Assembly: GCA_030694465.1 (NCBI GenBank) | Contig: JAUXYJ010000096.1 | Coordinates: forward strand, 1-61,961 | Source of the DNA: Deltaproteobacteria bacterium | Lineage (GTDB): Bacteria; Myxococcota_A; Polyangia; Polyangiales; Ga0077539 | Length of the DNA stretch: 61,961 nucleotides | Direction of reading: 5' to 3' | Part shown: one piece after another, positions 1 through 9,433 of the stretch | Layout of the letters: the number at the start of each line of letters is the position of its first letter | Numbering within the stretch: position 1 is the first letter of the stretch | Position numbers and translations under genes: made by a program | The notes under the pieces: generated by a model | Databases searched by the model: none | What the model was told of the DNA's origin: nothing | Seen by the model: only the letters and a program-made list of their open reading frames with translations

Positions 1-1
1 A

Positions 2-550
2 TCGTGGGACTTTGACCTCACCGTGCAGGTCGTCACCGCGGGGCAGGGCGTTCGTCGCTTGGTGCCTGCGCCAGGCGGCGACGCACACGCGTTTGGGACC
101 GACGGCATCGAGATGGCGTGGCTCGAAGGCATCGGCCGCGATCGTCAAAACTCGCCTGCTGATGGCAATATATTTACCACCAACGAGCTCTACACAGCGC
201 CCTACACGACCGATCCGGCAAGGGTGCAACGCCGTCTCGTTGGCCGCCTGCCCGATCTGCGCACGGTGAGTTCGGGCGCACTCGGCGACGGATATTATCT
301 GTACCCGTCTTCCAACCCATGGCCTCAGCCCTTTTCGATTACGGTGGTGCGACTACGTGATGGCGCGTACTGGCGCTTGCATCCTGGAGAGGGATTCGAG
401 TGGACGCCAGGGGCTCCTGTGTGGATCGGGCACGGAGAGATCGCGCTTGGACGCAGCTTTCTGGTGGCACCGCAGAGGGGCGAGTTGCGCTCGCTTCAGC
501 GCATCCGACTCGATGCTCTAGGTACCCCGGATGGGGTGCTTCCGCGGTAG
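2..550 (+). CDS. Unknown protein, 3' part only (partial at left edge)
   Basis: The frame is open from base 2 and ends at a TAG at 548-550, so about 182 residues are visible and the true start lies outside the window. I do not recognise the family. The visible part is rich in aromatic, Gly and Pro residues (a YYLYPSSNPWPQPF stretch near the middle). It has no membrane segment, nucleotide-binding motif or cysteine cluster, and reads like the C-terminal part of a soluble or exported beta-rich protein. It converges on the helicase gene downstream, and a degraded copy of the dispersed palindrome lies between the two stop codons. Confidence 0.5.
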   Translation, partial: SWDFDLTVQVVTAGQGVRRLVPAPGGDAHAFGTDGIEMAWLEGIGRDRQNSPADGNIFTTNELYTAPYTTDPARVQRRLVGRLPDLRTVSSGALGDGYYLYPSSNPWPQPFSITVVRLRDGAYWRLHPGEGFEWTPGAPVWIGHGEIALGRSFLVAPQRGELRSLQRIRLDALGTPDGVLPR

Positions 551-572
551 CGCTTGGGGCCGCGGTGAGCTA

Positions 573-592
573 ACCCAGCGACGTCGCCGGAT
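573..592. repeat. Degraded copy of dispersed 20-bp palindrome
   Basis: This copy reads ACCCAGCGACGTCGCCGGAT. It differs at two positions from the perfect palindrome seen at 36010-36029 and 41600-41619. It fills the gap between two convergent stop codons and is followed by tcgctca, the same flank as at 36030. A bidirectional terminator or REP-like role is inferred from position and symmetry. Confidence 0.6.
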
Positions 593-595
593 CGC

Positions 596-3500
596 TCAAC
601 GATGCACCCGCCAGCGCACGCTGGGGTGCTCGAGCTCGCCCTTGTCGTTGGTCACCCCGAGGGCCTCTTCGTGGTTGCAAAACGTGAGCGCAAAGTTGCG
701 GACTCTTGCGCTAAAGGCAAACACCTCGCGGTCGCGGGGGACGTAGTCCAGAAAGCTCTCTGAGCACAAGAGCACGAGCTTCTGCTTGGCCCTTGAGGTC
801 AGCACATTGAACCGGTTGAGGTCATAGATAAACGCCTCTTCGGACGCGAGCTGGTCGCGGCTCGACAGCGCGATCGAGCCAATAATCAGCGTGCGATCCG
901 AGCCCTGAAACTTCTCGACCGAGTAGATCGTGCTGCGCAGCGCCTGCAGCAAATCCCCATCGCTCAAGAAGGTCTTGCGCTGCTCGGGCTGCGTCATCCG
1001 GTCGTAAATCGTCCGCGCGATGAGCCTCCCCTGCGCGTTGTGCGGAGAGACAATCCCGAGGTGCTCTTGCCAAAAATCACGCTCGTCACGCTCGCTCGCG
1101 ACGCCCATTTGCGCAAAGAAATCCACGGCCAACTGCGCGGCCATGGACGACTCAAGCGGGCTCACCGAGGTCTCGTGCTTGCGGGCATGGATCAATGTGC
1201 TCACCACCGCGTCTGGGTCGAGCACCTTGGCCACCCAGGGCGCGACGTCGGGCCGCGTGGGCGGCAGGGCCGTGAAGGGATGATCCGCACGAAACGCATC
1301 GAGCCCCTCGTTGTAGAGATTGAGCGAGCGCGTGTACGCGACGATGCTCGGGTGCGAGCGGTAGTTGCGCCGCAGTTGCTTGTGCGCGACGCGGTGGCCT
1401 TCGACGTAGTAGCTAAACGCGCTGTCGAGCGCGCGCTGGAGTTTTGCAGGCGGTTTGATCGGCTGCACCGGCGGGAGCTGGTTGTGGTCGCCCACAATCA
1501 CATAGCGCGTGAGCTCGTTCGCGCGGGGCTGCGGGTCGAGCGTGAGCTCGCCGTAGGGCTCGAGTGAGCTCAGCGGCCATGCGGACTCCGGTGGGTTCTG
1601 CTTGGCAAATCGCAGGGTCGATCGAAAAGGCTTCACGAGCTCTGCGCTCGCCAAGAGCTGATTGGCCGGGACCTGCGAGGCCTCGTCAACGAGCACCAGA
1701 TCAAAGCCAAACCCGTTGCCCAAGAGCTCGTAGTCGTACTTGCCTGCTTTGCTCGGCTCGGCGAGCTTGGTCAGCGAAAACGCGTTGGCAAACAAGATAA
1801 AATCCGCGCTCAAGTGCGAGTCCAAGCGCTTGCCCGTGCGAGACAGCTTGGCGCCGTCGAGCTGCATTTGCGTGGCGCTGGTCAGCACCAAATCAAAGAC
1901 ATGTGCGAGCCCTGGCTCGTCTGCGATCGCGTCGCGGCTCGCCGAGCGCAGATAGACAAGCTGCGTCTTGGCGGCCCGCGTGGGGTTGCCGTGTGCGTCG
2001 GTCGCGCGGCGGATTTTGTCGAGCACCACGAGCATCGCGGGGTACGAAAACGCGGTCACGAGCACGCGCGCGGGCCCCTCGTGCCGCAGCAAAAACTCGT
2101 CGAGGAGGGCGGCGATGGTCTGGGATTTTCCGGTGCCGGGAGGGCCCTGGATGCACGAGATCGTGGACGAGAGCGCAAACGCGATCGCCTCGGTCTGGGA
2201 CGCGTCGGGCGGCGGGTGTTGCGTTGTCTTGAGCGGCAGGGCCATGGGCGTGGGCGTGGGCAAGAGCGCGGGCGCAAAGAGATACACCGACGGCGCGGTG
2301 ACCTCGAAGGTGCTGGGTTTTTGCAGAGAATTCTCGGTCCCTAGGGTCCAGTCGAGCGAGAGCTTGTGCCCGAGCCAGCTCTTGCCGACCTCGTGGCGCG
2401 AGAGCAGCTTTCGTAGCCGATCGGACCAGAGGTCTCCGCTGGTCTCGTAGAGAAACCACGGCCCGTCTTCGACCCCAAGCTCGCCCGACAGCAGCGGATG
2501 GGTCTTGTACGAGCCCGGCTCTAGTGTGAGCTCAAACGACTGCGTGCTCGCACGCCACACCATCGCGACGATCTTGAGCTCGTAGGCGCTCGCCTGGCCC
2601 GAGGTAAAATCACGCCTGTCGTCCGAGACCAACGACACGTGCGAGCCCTCTGAGAACTTGGCGTTCGTCGACAGCCCACACAAGCGCAACGTAAAGCGCT
2701 TGGTGAGCATATCGACTGCCAAATCGCTGGCCTCTGCGGCTTCGAGCTTCGCGATGCTCCGCGACGGAAACGTCGTGCGCGCGTGCTCGGTCGACAGGTC
2801 TTCGATCGCTGCGCCCAAGCGCGAATACAAAAACCACACCTGCGCCAGCGCGTGCATGTCCTTGGCCAGCGCGGCGGCGCGGAGGTCTCTTTGCGTCACT
2901 GGCTGCGAGCGATTGCGCCCAATGAGCTCTCGCGTGCTCTGGCGGTAGTGATCAAAGATCTTGCGCAGCCCACGGAGCTTGCGGCGGATCTCTGTGACAA
3001 TCTTGTCGAGCTGCTCGCGCTGAAGATTGCTGTCTTCTTCTTCGAGGTACTCGTGCCACACGGCGAAGTCCATGTAGTTAAAGTGCTCGGCCCAGTACCT
3101 CCGTGAGTACTGGTTTTTTCCGGTCGGATCGAGCTTCGAATCGATCCCGTGCCACGTCACATTGATGATCTCTGGCAGCCCCACCGAGCCTTCGACAAAC
3201 TCACGGAGGTCAAACACTTTGCGGTGCTGCATCGCGTTGGCCACACCCGAATCACTCGGCGCGAGCCAGTCTAACAGCGCCAAAAATTGATCGCGCAGCT
3301 TGGGCTCTTCGAGCAGCGCGGGCATGTGCCGCTCGAGAAGATCTTGCACGTGGGTGAGCTGCTCGTGGGACCAATAAAACCCTGCAAAACCAGGGCCTTT
3401 GACCCAACTAGAGCTGGTCCCGTCTTCGCGCGTAGTCACCTGCATCGCGCCCACGTGGTCTTCGTACACTTGGCTCAACGCCAAGAGATCAAAGAGCTGC

Positions 3501-5158
3501 ACGACCGCGCGCTCGGCCACCTTGCGCTCGCCGCGGTTGCCTCCGCCGCGGTTGCCCGAGTCGCTGTTGACGTAGGCATAGTCATAGACCAAACGCGCGG
3601 TGGCAAACGTGTGTTCGCCCTTGGTTTCTCCAGCGAGAACGACGTCGAGCTTGCCCCCAGAAGTCTTGTGCAACCGCCTGAGCGCGTCGGCAAAGAGCGC
3701 ATAGCTCTTGTGTCTCTGCGCGGCCTCGCCGCTCACCAGCCCGGGGTCGAGCGCTGCGTCGAGGTCGGCGTAGGCCAGCGGCTCTTTGGACGTGAGAGCT
3801 TCGCGCCAAAAGGCCCACCACGCGTTGTGGTACGCGACGTAGGCCGCCCCAGGGCTGCTCGAAATGCGCAGCAAAAATCCAAGCGCAAAAACTACTTCGT
3901 GCGTCGGATCGCTCTCGACATCGAAGAACAAATCGATGCCCGTGTACTTGGGCACCGCGATCGAGAACATCCGTTGACCCGCGCTGTTTTCAGGGGTCGC
4001 CGTGAGCTCTGTTTGGTTGGCGAGGGCCTTGGCCTTGAGCTCAAGCGACGCGATCTCGGCGTAGAGCGGCGCCGGAGTGCTGCCCATCGTGATGTCCCGG
4101 ACTCCTCGGGCGACGTCTCCGACCGAGCGAAAGTCCAACGCACGAAGCTGCTCGGCCGTGTCGGGCCTGAGATACGAAATAAGCCCCAAATCCCAGCCTT
4201 CCGGAGACTCCGTGGGCATGTGTGTCTGTTTGCAGTCTTCAAGATACGGGCAGCGCCCGCACCCCGCTTGGATCTTGGCCGAGACCGAGTCAACCGCCAT
4301 CGGCGCACGCGCCCACAGCCACTGAACGCGCTTTTGCACGCTCTCAAACAGGTGCACCGTGTCGCGCCACACCATGGGCACCGCGAGCGTCACCGGACTC
4401 TCATGCGTCAACCGCGCCAGCTCGGTGATCTCGCGCTTGGGCACGATCCCGTGGCCATCGACGTGCACAAAAAAATGCGCGTTGAGATTGTTTTTTTGCA
4501 GGTATTCGCTCAGCGCGAGCGCGTAGTACAGCAGCTCGATGAGGTGCCCACGGCCAACCCCTTGCTCGTGCGTGTGTTTGACATCAAGCACGGTGATGCC
4601 CACACGCGTGTGGTGCTCTGCGTGGCTGAGCGCGCGGAGGGTGCCGTCGGGCTCGAGCGCTTCGATGGGCTCTTGCGAGTGCGCGTGAGCGCTTGAGAGC
4701 ACTAAAACATCCGGTCGCAGCGCGCCGAGCTTGCCCAGCAATGGCAGCGCAGTGTCTTCACTAACCCCGAAGATTCGCTCGACAAAACGCGTCGGCGTCG
4801 TCCACGCGTGCTCGATCAAATAGAGCTCGGTGGGCGCGCCAGGCGCGGTGAGCTCGTTGTGCAGCTCTTGCAGCCGTGGGGGCGAGAGCTCTGCCTCGGT
4901 CACCTTGTCGACCGCGCCCATCGAGGCCTGATAGCGCGCGTTGCGATTGCGCGTTAACAGCTCGTACACGTCGCGTTCGTACGCTTTGCCGAGCATCGCG
5001 AGCCCCGAGCGCGTGGTGCCCGCGGCCCACGGATCCGCGGCGAGCTCTCTGAGCGGCGAGAGCCACTGTGGGTCGCTCTCGCCCAGGTCTAAGAAGAGCT
5101 TGCGATCACACTCGAACTCAGCAAAGTGCTTAAACACCTGCTTGCTGACACACCCCAT
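596..5158 (-). CDS. SF1 DNA helicase fused to RecB/Dna2-like iron-staple nuclease
   Basis: A 1520-residue protein. The start at 5158 (MGCVSKQ) is chosen because GGAGG lies 7 bases upstream; a longer frame to 5209 lacks this. N-terminal part: a Cys near residue 18 (FECDRKL), a PD-(D/E)xK-like motif (ITVLDVKHTHE, then HLIELLYYALAL) and a CGRCPYLEDC cluster. Together these give the C...CxxCx5C pattern of Fe-S-stapled nucleases such as Dna2 and AddB. C-terminal part: SF1 helicase motifs I (GPPGTGKSQT, about residue 1000), II (LVDEAS), III (VGDHNQLPP), IV (RRNYRSHPSIV) and VI (VEKFQGSDRTLII). It probably unwinds and cuts DNA in the cytoplasm during repair or against foreign DNA. Domain order resembles TM0106-type nuclease-helicase proteins. 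The biological role is unknown. Confidence 0.85.
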   Translation of the reverse strand: MGCVSKQVFKHFAEFECDRKLFLDLGESDPQWLSPLRELAADPWAAGTTRSGLAMLGKAYERDVYELLTRNRNARYQASMGAVDKVTEAELSPPRLQELHNELTAPGAPTELYLIEHAWTTPTRFVERIFGVSEDTALPLLGKLGALRPDVLVLSSAHAHSQEPIEALEPDGTLRALSHAEHHTRVGITVLDVKHTHEQGVGRGHLIELLYYALALSEYLQKNNLNAHFFVHVDGHGIVPKREITELARLTHESPVTLAVPMVWRDTVHLFESVQKRVQWLWARAPMAVDSVSAKIQAGCGRCPYLEDCKQTHMPTESPEGWDLGLISYLRPDTAEQLRALDFRSVGDVARGVRDITMGSTPAPLYAEIASLELKAKALANQTELTATPENSAGQRMFSIAVPKYTGIDLFFDVESDPTHEVVFALGFLLRISSSPGAAYVAYHNAWWAFWREALTSKEPLAYADLDAALDPGLVSGEAAQRHKSYALFADALRRLHKTSGGKLDVVLAGETKGEHTFATARLVYDYAYVNSDSGNRGGGNRGERKVAERAVVQLFDLLALSQVYEDHVGAMQVTTREDGTSSSWVKGPGFAGFYWSHEQLTHVQDLLERHMPALLEEPKLRDQFLALLDWLAPSDSGVANAMQHRKVFDLREFVEGSVGLPEIINVTWHGIDSKLDPTGKNQYSRRYWAEHFNYMDFAVWHEYLEEEDSNLQREQLDKIVTEIRRKLRGLRKIFDHYRQSTRELIGRNRSQPVTQRDLRAAALAKDMHALAQVWFLYSRLGAAIEDLSTEHARTTFPSRSIAKLEAAEASDLAVDMLTKRFTLRLCGLSTNAKFSEGSHVSLVSDDRRDFTSGQASAYELKIVAMVWRASTQSFELTLEPGSYKTHPLLSGELGVEDGPWFLYETSGDLWSDRLRKLLSRHEVGKSWLGHKLSLDWTLGTENSLQKPSTFEVTAPSVYLFAPALLPTPTPMALPLKTTQHPPPDASQTEAIAFALSSTISCIQGPPGTGKSQTIAALLDEFLLRHEGPARVLVTAFSYPAMLVVLDKIRRATDAHGNPTRAAKTQLVYLRSASRDAIADEPGLAHVFDLVLTSATQMQLDGAKLSRTGKRLDSHLSADFILFANAFSLTKLAEPSKAGKYDYELLGNGFGFDLVLVDEASQVPANQLLASAELVKPFRSTLRFAKQNPPESAWPLSSLEPYGELTLDPQPRANELTRYVIVGDHNQLPPVQPIKPPAKLQRALDSAFSYYVEGHRVAHKQLRRNYRSHPSIVAYTRSLNLYNEGLDAFRADHPFTALPPTRPDVAPWVAKVLDPDAVVSTLIHARKHETSVSPLESSMAAQLAVDFFAQMGVASERDERDFWQEHLGIVSPHNAQGRLIARTIYDRMTQPEQRKTFLSDGDLLQALRSTIYSVEKFQGSDRTLIIGSIALSSRDQLASEEAFIYDLNRFNVLTSRAKQKLVLLCSESFLDYVPRDREVFAFSARVRNFALTFCNHEEALGVTNDKGELEHPSVRWRVHR

Positions 5159-5292
5159 GGTCGATCCTCCGAGCCGCAAAGAGTGGCGCGAAGCGTGTCC
5201 AACAGACAACGACCAAATGCGCTGAGAGTCCGTTCGAGTGTGTGACCTTCAGCGATCTCTAGCCACCGGTGGCGGGAGCGAGTCTCTCGCGC

Positions 5293-7809
5293 TCAGGCGA
5301 TCGCGCGCGGAGTGACCAAGATGTCCACTTCGCCTTCGCGCGTGTCCACGACGGCGACGTCGCCGGAGACGAGCTTTTGGCGCAGCACGGCGTCGGCCAA
5401 CGGGGCCTCGACCAAGCGCGCGATCGCGCGGCGCATGGGGCGCGCGCCCAGCGATGGCTCGTAGCCGCCCTGGTCGAGCAAGAGCTCGATGAGCCCAGCG
5501 CCCGCGGTGAGCGTCACACCGCGCTCGCGGCGCAGGCGCTCGAAGGACACGCTGAGCATTCTGCGTGCGATTTCGCGGAGCTCTTCGCGCGCGAGCGGGG
5601 CAAACACGATGGGCTCGTCGATGCGGTTCCAGAGCTCGGGGGGCATGGACGCGCGGGCGGTGTCTCGCACGCGCTCGATCTTAGAGAGCGTGTCGTCGTC
5701 GATGGGAGAGACCGCACGGGCGCTGTCGTTGCCGAAGCCAATCGCGCGAGATTTTTTCTCGGGCTTGGCCTCAAAGACGTCTGCCCCGAGGTTCGAGGTC
5801 ATCACGATCACGGTGTTGCGAAAATCCGCCGTGCGCCCGCGGCCGTCCGTCATGCGTCCCTCGTCCAAGAGGGCCAAGAGCGACTCGAGCACATCGCGGT
5901 GAGCCTTCTCGATTTCGTCGAGCAAAATGAGCTGGTACGGCTTGCGTCTCACCGCGTCGGTGAGCTGCCCACCCTCGTGAAATCCCACGTATCCGGGTGG
6001 GGCACCCAGCAAGCGCGCCACCGTGTGCGCTTCAGAGAACTCGGCCATGTCAAACCGTGTCATCGCGCTCGCCCCCGGAAACAGCGCCTCGGCGATCGCC
6101 TTGGCACACTCGGTCTTGCCCACGCCCGTCGGGCCCAAGAACAAGAAGGTCCCAATGGGACGGTTTCCGCGAAAGCCCACCGCGTTGCGACGCAGCGTGT
6201 GCGCCACGCGCGAGAGCACCGCGGCGTGCCCGACGACCTTGTCCGCGAGCGTGGACTCAAGCGAGATCAAGCGCTCGTGGTCTGTGCTCGCGACGCGATC
6301 TACGGGCAAATCTCCTAGCTCTGCGACGACCGTGGCCACCATCTCTCGTGAGAGCGCAGGCGCTTGGGTGCGGTGCGCACGCGAGAGCGCGAGGTCGATC
6401 ACCGAGAGCGCGCGGTCGGGCTGCGCGCGGCCCCCGAGGTAGCGCTCGCTGAGCTCTGCCGCAAACGAGAGCACGGACTTCTCGGCGAGCACCCCGTGAT
6501 GCTGCGTAATCAATGGCGAATACGCTTCGACCATGGCCGAGAGCGACTCTCCTGCGGGCTCATCGAGCGCCACACGCTGGGTGCCTCGGTCGGTCCACGG
6601 CTCGCACTCAATGAGCTTGCGGGCCTCTTCGGGGGTCGCCACACCAATCCAGGCGAGCTTGCCCGACGAGAGCGCAGCGCGGAGCTCGAGCACCACATCG
6701 TCAGGCAAATCCCTGGTCAAAAACCAAGGCGCCACCGGATCAAGCGCGATGATTACTCGGTCGCCGAGCTGCACGAGCTCTTCGACGAGCTTGCGCGCGC
6801 GCTCGAGCCCTGAGGGGCCACGGGTCTGCGCGGCGATGTCCGCGTGGCGCAAGACCAGCACACAGCGTGACTCGTGGGTGCGGGCGAGGGCGCGCAACAG
6901 CGTGCTTTTTCCGACGCCGGGTGCGCCCGTGATGAGCGCGCCGCGGCCCTCACGCCGGCCCACCGCGTCGAGCACACGCTGCACCTCGCGCTCGCGACCC
7001 ACGACGGGCTCGAGCGATCCCCGCGCACACTCGGCCGAGAGGTTGCGCGCAAAGAGCGCGACCGCGGGGTGCGTCCTGGGATCAATGTCGTACTGGGTTT
7101 TTGCAGGCGGAGTCTTCGCGTTGCCCTTGGTCTGCTTGCCGCCATTGCGTGCGCTCGGCGTCGCAGACTGCGTCGCGCTCTGGTTGCGTGCGGTGGCCCC
7201 CAAGAGCTTCGAGGGGTCCGGCGGAGGCAGCACCGCGGGGTGTCGCCCCAAGCGCGGGTTTGCGGGCCTAGGCGCGTCGCTGGCCGAAGAGTCTCGCCCA
7301 TGCTGGCTGCTCACGACCGGGGCCTGCTTGGCCTCGCTCTTGGCGATCGCGCTCGAGCCTGCGCGGGCGTTGGTGACCCTGAGCGTGGCTTTGTACACTT
7401 CTTCGGCGACGGTCTGCGCGTCGACGCCCGAGCGTGAGAGCCACGCGCACAGGGCGCTCTGCTTGTCGGTCATCGCGGCGATGAGCACGTCGATCGAGGC
7501 GATGTCGGCCTTGCGCTCGGCAGCGATTCTGCGGGCGCGAGACTGAATGCGCTCGATGGTTCCGGCGCCATCGGACAGGGTCTTTTGTGCGTTGCGGAGG
7601 TCTTCGGTGCTGCAATTTCGCTGCACAAGCGCCCGCGCAGGCTCTCCCCCCTGCTCGATCCACGCCGCGGCAAGGTGCAGCGTGCTTACGCGCGCTGAGC
7701 GGTCCTTCGCGATGGTGTTCGCGCGCTCGATGAAGGCGCGCGCCGATCCGCCCCACCCGTGATCTTTAGGTCCGCTGCTCGCCGTGCCGCTGTGAATGAT
7801 TTGCTGCAT
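5293..7809 (-). CDS. ClpA-like double AAA+ ATPase (unfoldase)
   Basis: An 838-residue protein; the start has GGAG 7-8 bases upstream. Residues 1-140 resemble the Clp N-domain repeat, followed by a Pro/Ser/Thr-rich linker. AAA module 1 has Walker A GAPGVGKST, but its Walker B reads VIIALDP without the expected Asp-Glu pair, so hydrolysis there may be lost. AAA module 2 is canonical: GPTGVGKTE, LILLDEIEKAH, sensor MTSNLGAD and the C-terminal small domain (GARPMRRAI). There is no long middle coiled coil, so it is ClpA/ClpC-like rather than ClpB. I see no clear ClpP-binding IGL loop and no clpP or clpS nearby. It likely remodels or unfolds proteins in the cytoplasm; a T6SS ClpV role is not supported by its neighbours. 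Confidence 0.85.
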   Translation of the reverse strand: MQQIIHSGTASSGPKDHGWGGSARAFIERANTIAKDRSARVSTLHLAAAWIEQGGEPARALVQRNCSTEDLRNAQKTLSDGAGTIERIQSRARRIAAERKADIASIDVLIAAMTDKQSALCAWLSRSGVDAQTVAEEVYKATLRVTNARAGSSAIAKSEAKQAPVVSSQHGRDSSASDAPRPANPRLGRHPAVLPPPDPSKLLGATARNQSATQSATPSARNGGKQTKGNAKTPPAKTQYDIDPRTHPAVALFARNLSAECARGSLEPVVGREREVQRVLDAVGRREGRGALITGAPGVGKSTLLRALARTHESRCVLVLRHADIAAQTRGPSGLERARKLVEELVQLGDRVIIALDPVAPWFLTRDLPDDVVLELRAALSSGKLAWIGVATPEEARKLIECEPWTDRGTQRVALDEPAGESLSAMVEAYSPLITQHHGVLAEKSVLSFAAELSERYLGGRAQPDRALSVIDLALSRAHRTQAPALSREMVATVVAELGDLPVDRVASTDHERLISLESTLADKVVGHAAVLSRVAHTLRRNAVGFRGNRPIGTFLFLGPTGVGKTECAKAIAEALFPGASAMTRFDMAEFSEAHTVARLLGAPPGYVGFHEGGQLTDAVRRKPYQLILLDEIEKAHRDVLESLLALLDEGRMTDGRGRTADFRNTVIVMTSNLGADVFEAKPEKKSRAIGFGNDSARAVSPIDDDTLSKIERVRDTARASMPPELWNRIDEPIVFAPLAREELREIARRMLSVSFERLRRERGVTLTAGAGLIELLLDQGGYEPSLGARPMRRAIARLVEAPLADAVLRQKLVSGDVAVVDTREGEVDILVTPRAIA

Positions 7810-7872
7810 AGAATCTCCGCCATGCAGCCCTTGGCATGACCGAGCTCAAATCCGCCAGTTTCTGACAAGCCG

Positions 7873-9261
7873 TCACACCGCAGGAGAGCGCATCGGGAGC
7901 CCACCTTTGGGCCTGAGCGTGACCGCGGCGTCGAGCGAGACTTCGTGCCCAGGGACGCGCTCAAGCGCGAACTTTGGCACGATCATCGCGAGCAACAGCT
8001 GCATCTCCATCATGGCAAACGCGTTGCCAATGCAGATCCTCGGGCCGCCACCAAACGGGAGGTAGGCGTGCTTGGGTCGCTCGCTCGCTGAACCCTTGGC
8101 AAAGCGCGAGGGATCAAATCGCAATGGGTCAGCAAAATACTTGGGATTTCGATGCAGCACGTACGGCGCGATCCCGAGGAGTGTGCCCTTGGGGATGTGA
8201 TAGCCGTGGATGGTGTCGTCGCTGAGGGCCTCGCGCTCAAAGCACCACGCGGGCGGATACAACCGCAGCACCTCTTCGATGACCTGCGTGGTGTACGTAA
8301 GCTTCGGGAGGTCGCTCATGGTGGGCGCGCGGTCGCCGAGGACCGTGTGGATCTCTTCGCACATTTGCGTGCGAATATCCTTGTGTTCTGCCAACAGCCA
8401 GAGCGCAAAGCTCAGCGCGTTCGCGGTGGTCTCGTGACCCGCGAGCACGAGCGTGAGCAGCTCATCGATGAGCTGCGCGTCGGACATGGTCGCGCCGGTG
8501 TCTGCGTCGACCGCCTCGAGGAGCATCTGCAAGAGGTCTTTGCCCGGAGCATCCCCGCGCGCGATGGCCTCGCGTCGCTCGGTCACGATGCGCTGAACCA
8601 TCACGGTGAGCGTGTTCTTTGCTTCTGCAAATTTGCGGTTCTTCGCGGTCGGAACCCACAGCGGCAGCCTCACCACGCTCTCGACGTAGTCGTTGGCCCA
8701 GTGCAGCGCCACGTCGAGGGCCTCGCCCACGGTCTTGGCCTCGTTGTCGAGGTCGACGGACAAGAGCGTGAGACCCACGATGCGAAAGGTCAGCCGCATC
8801 ATTTCGCTGTGCAAATCAAAGGTCTTGCCCCGCATTTCGCGCTCCCAGCGCGTGAGCAGGTCTTGCCCGCAGCGCACCATGGTGTCTCCCAGCGCGGTGA
8901 GCCTCTCGCGGTGAAAAGCGGGCTGCGCGAGCTTGCGCTGTTGCCTCCAGAAGTCTCCCTCGCTGGTGAGCAGTCCCTGCCCCAAGAGCACCTTCAATCC
9001 CTGATAATTGCGGGATTTATGATAGTTTTTTGCGTTCTCGACGAGCACGTAGTGTGCGGCGTCCGCGTCTGCGATGGTGACGTAGCGCAGGTGCATAAAC
9101 CTAAACTGCACCATGGGTCCGTGGGTCTTAAAGCCCTCGTACATGAGCACCAAGGGGTCGCGCCATGCGTCGAGCATGCTGCCCACGATGGGCTTGCCGC
9201 GAGGCCCGGGGGGAGGAGTTTTGTGGGCCATCGTGGTGCTGTCCGTTGAGGTCTGTTGCAT
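7873..9261 (-). CDS. Cytochrome P450 monooxygenase
   Basis: A 462-residue protein starting MQQTSTDSTTMAHK. The start is chosen because GGAG lies 6 bases upstream and any longer frame would run into the divergent TetR gene. P450 landmarks are in order: Pro-rich N-terminus (PPPGPRGKPIVG), I-helix AGHETTAN (about residue 272), K-helix EEVLRLYPP (ExxR, about 327) and heme loop FGGGPRICIGNAF with the Cys ligand near residue 408. No reductase is fused or adjacent. It should be a soluble class I-type oxygenase using a separate ferredoxin pair; the closest relatives by motif are fatty-acid or terpenoid hydroxylases, but the substrate is unknown. Divergence from a TetR gene across a palindromic operator suggests substrate-inducible expression. 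Confidence 0.93.
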   Translation of the reverse strand: MQQTSTDSTTMAHKTPPPGPRGKPIVGSMLDAWRDPLVLMYEGFKTHGPMVQFRFMHLRYVTIADADAAHYVLVENAKNYHKSRNYQGLKVLLGQGLLTSEGDFWRQQRKLAQPAFHRERLTALGDTMVRCGQDLLTRWEREMRGKTFDLHSEMMRLTFRIVGLTLLSVDLDNEAKTVGEALDVALHWANDYVESVVRLPLWVPTAKNRKFAEAKNTLTVMVQRIVTERREAIARGDAPGKDLLQMLLEAVDADTGATMSDAQLIDELLTLVLAGHETTANALSFALWLLAEHKDIRTQMCEEIHTVLGDRAPTMSDLPKLTYTTQVIEEVLRLYPPAWCFEREALSDDTIHGYHIPKGTLLGIAPYVLHRNPKYFADPLRFDPSRFAKGSASERPKHAYLPFGGGPRICIGNAFAMMEMQLLLAMIVPKFALERVPGHEVSLDAAVTLRPKGGLPMRSPAV

Positions 9262-9301
9262 CGTCGCTCCTACGCGTCGCGAGTGGATTTGGGAGTAGAG
9301 A

Positions 9302-9346
9302 CCAAAACATGAGGCAGAGTTCACGTTTTGGCAAGAACATGAACTC
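9302..9346. promoter_or_regulatory. Probable TetR operator, overlapping inverted repeats
   Basis: The 172-bp gap between the P450 and TetR genes contains a 30-bp imperfect inverted repeat at 9317-9346, with outer arms GAGTTCA and TGAACTC and inner GTT/AAC matches. A second one at 9302-9331 has arms CCAAAACATGA and TCACGTTTTGG. The two share the central half-site, giving three related half-sites. This geometry is typical of two TetR dimers binding overlapping sites; assignment to the adjacent regulator is inference. Confidence 0.6.
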
Positions 9347-9433
9347 GGCCTCGGATTTATTAATTCCGCCATTTCGCCAACAACCGCGATACTGTGTGCA
9401 AATTGCGCGAGAACGTGCGAAGGGCGGACCGCT

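Noticed and set aside
3287..4696. 469-codon plus-strand open frame inside the helicase gene
   Set aside because: Antisense shadow of a clearly coding frame in high-GC DNA; no ribosome site, and the translation is Arg/His/Val-rich without motifs.
5269..6318. 349-codon plus-strand open frame opposite the Clp ATPase
   Set aside because: Antisense of a gene with intact AAA motifs; composition is artefactual.
5293..7809. T6SS ClpV
   Set aside because: No T6SS sheath, Hcp, VgrG or IcmF gene is near, and the N-terminal region lacks a recognisable ClpV sheath-binding helix.
8152..9249. 365-codon plus-strand open frame opposite the P450 gene
   Set aside because: Mirror of the P450 coding frame; no domain and no start signals.
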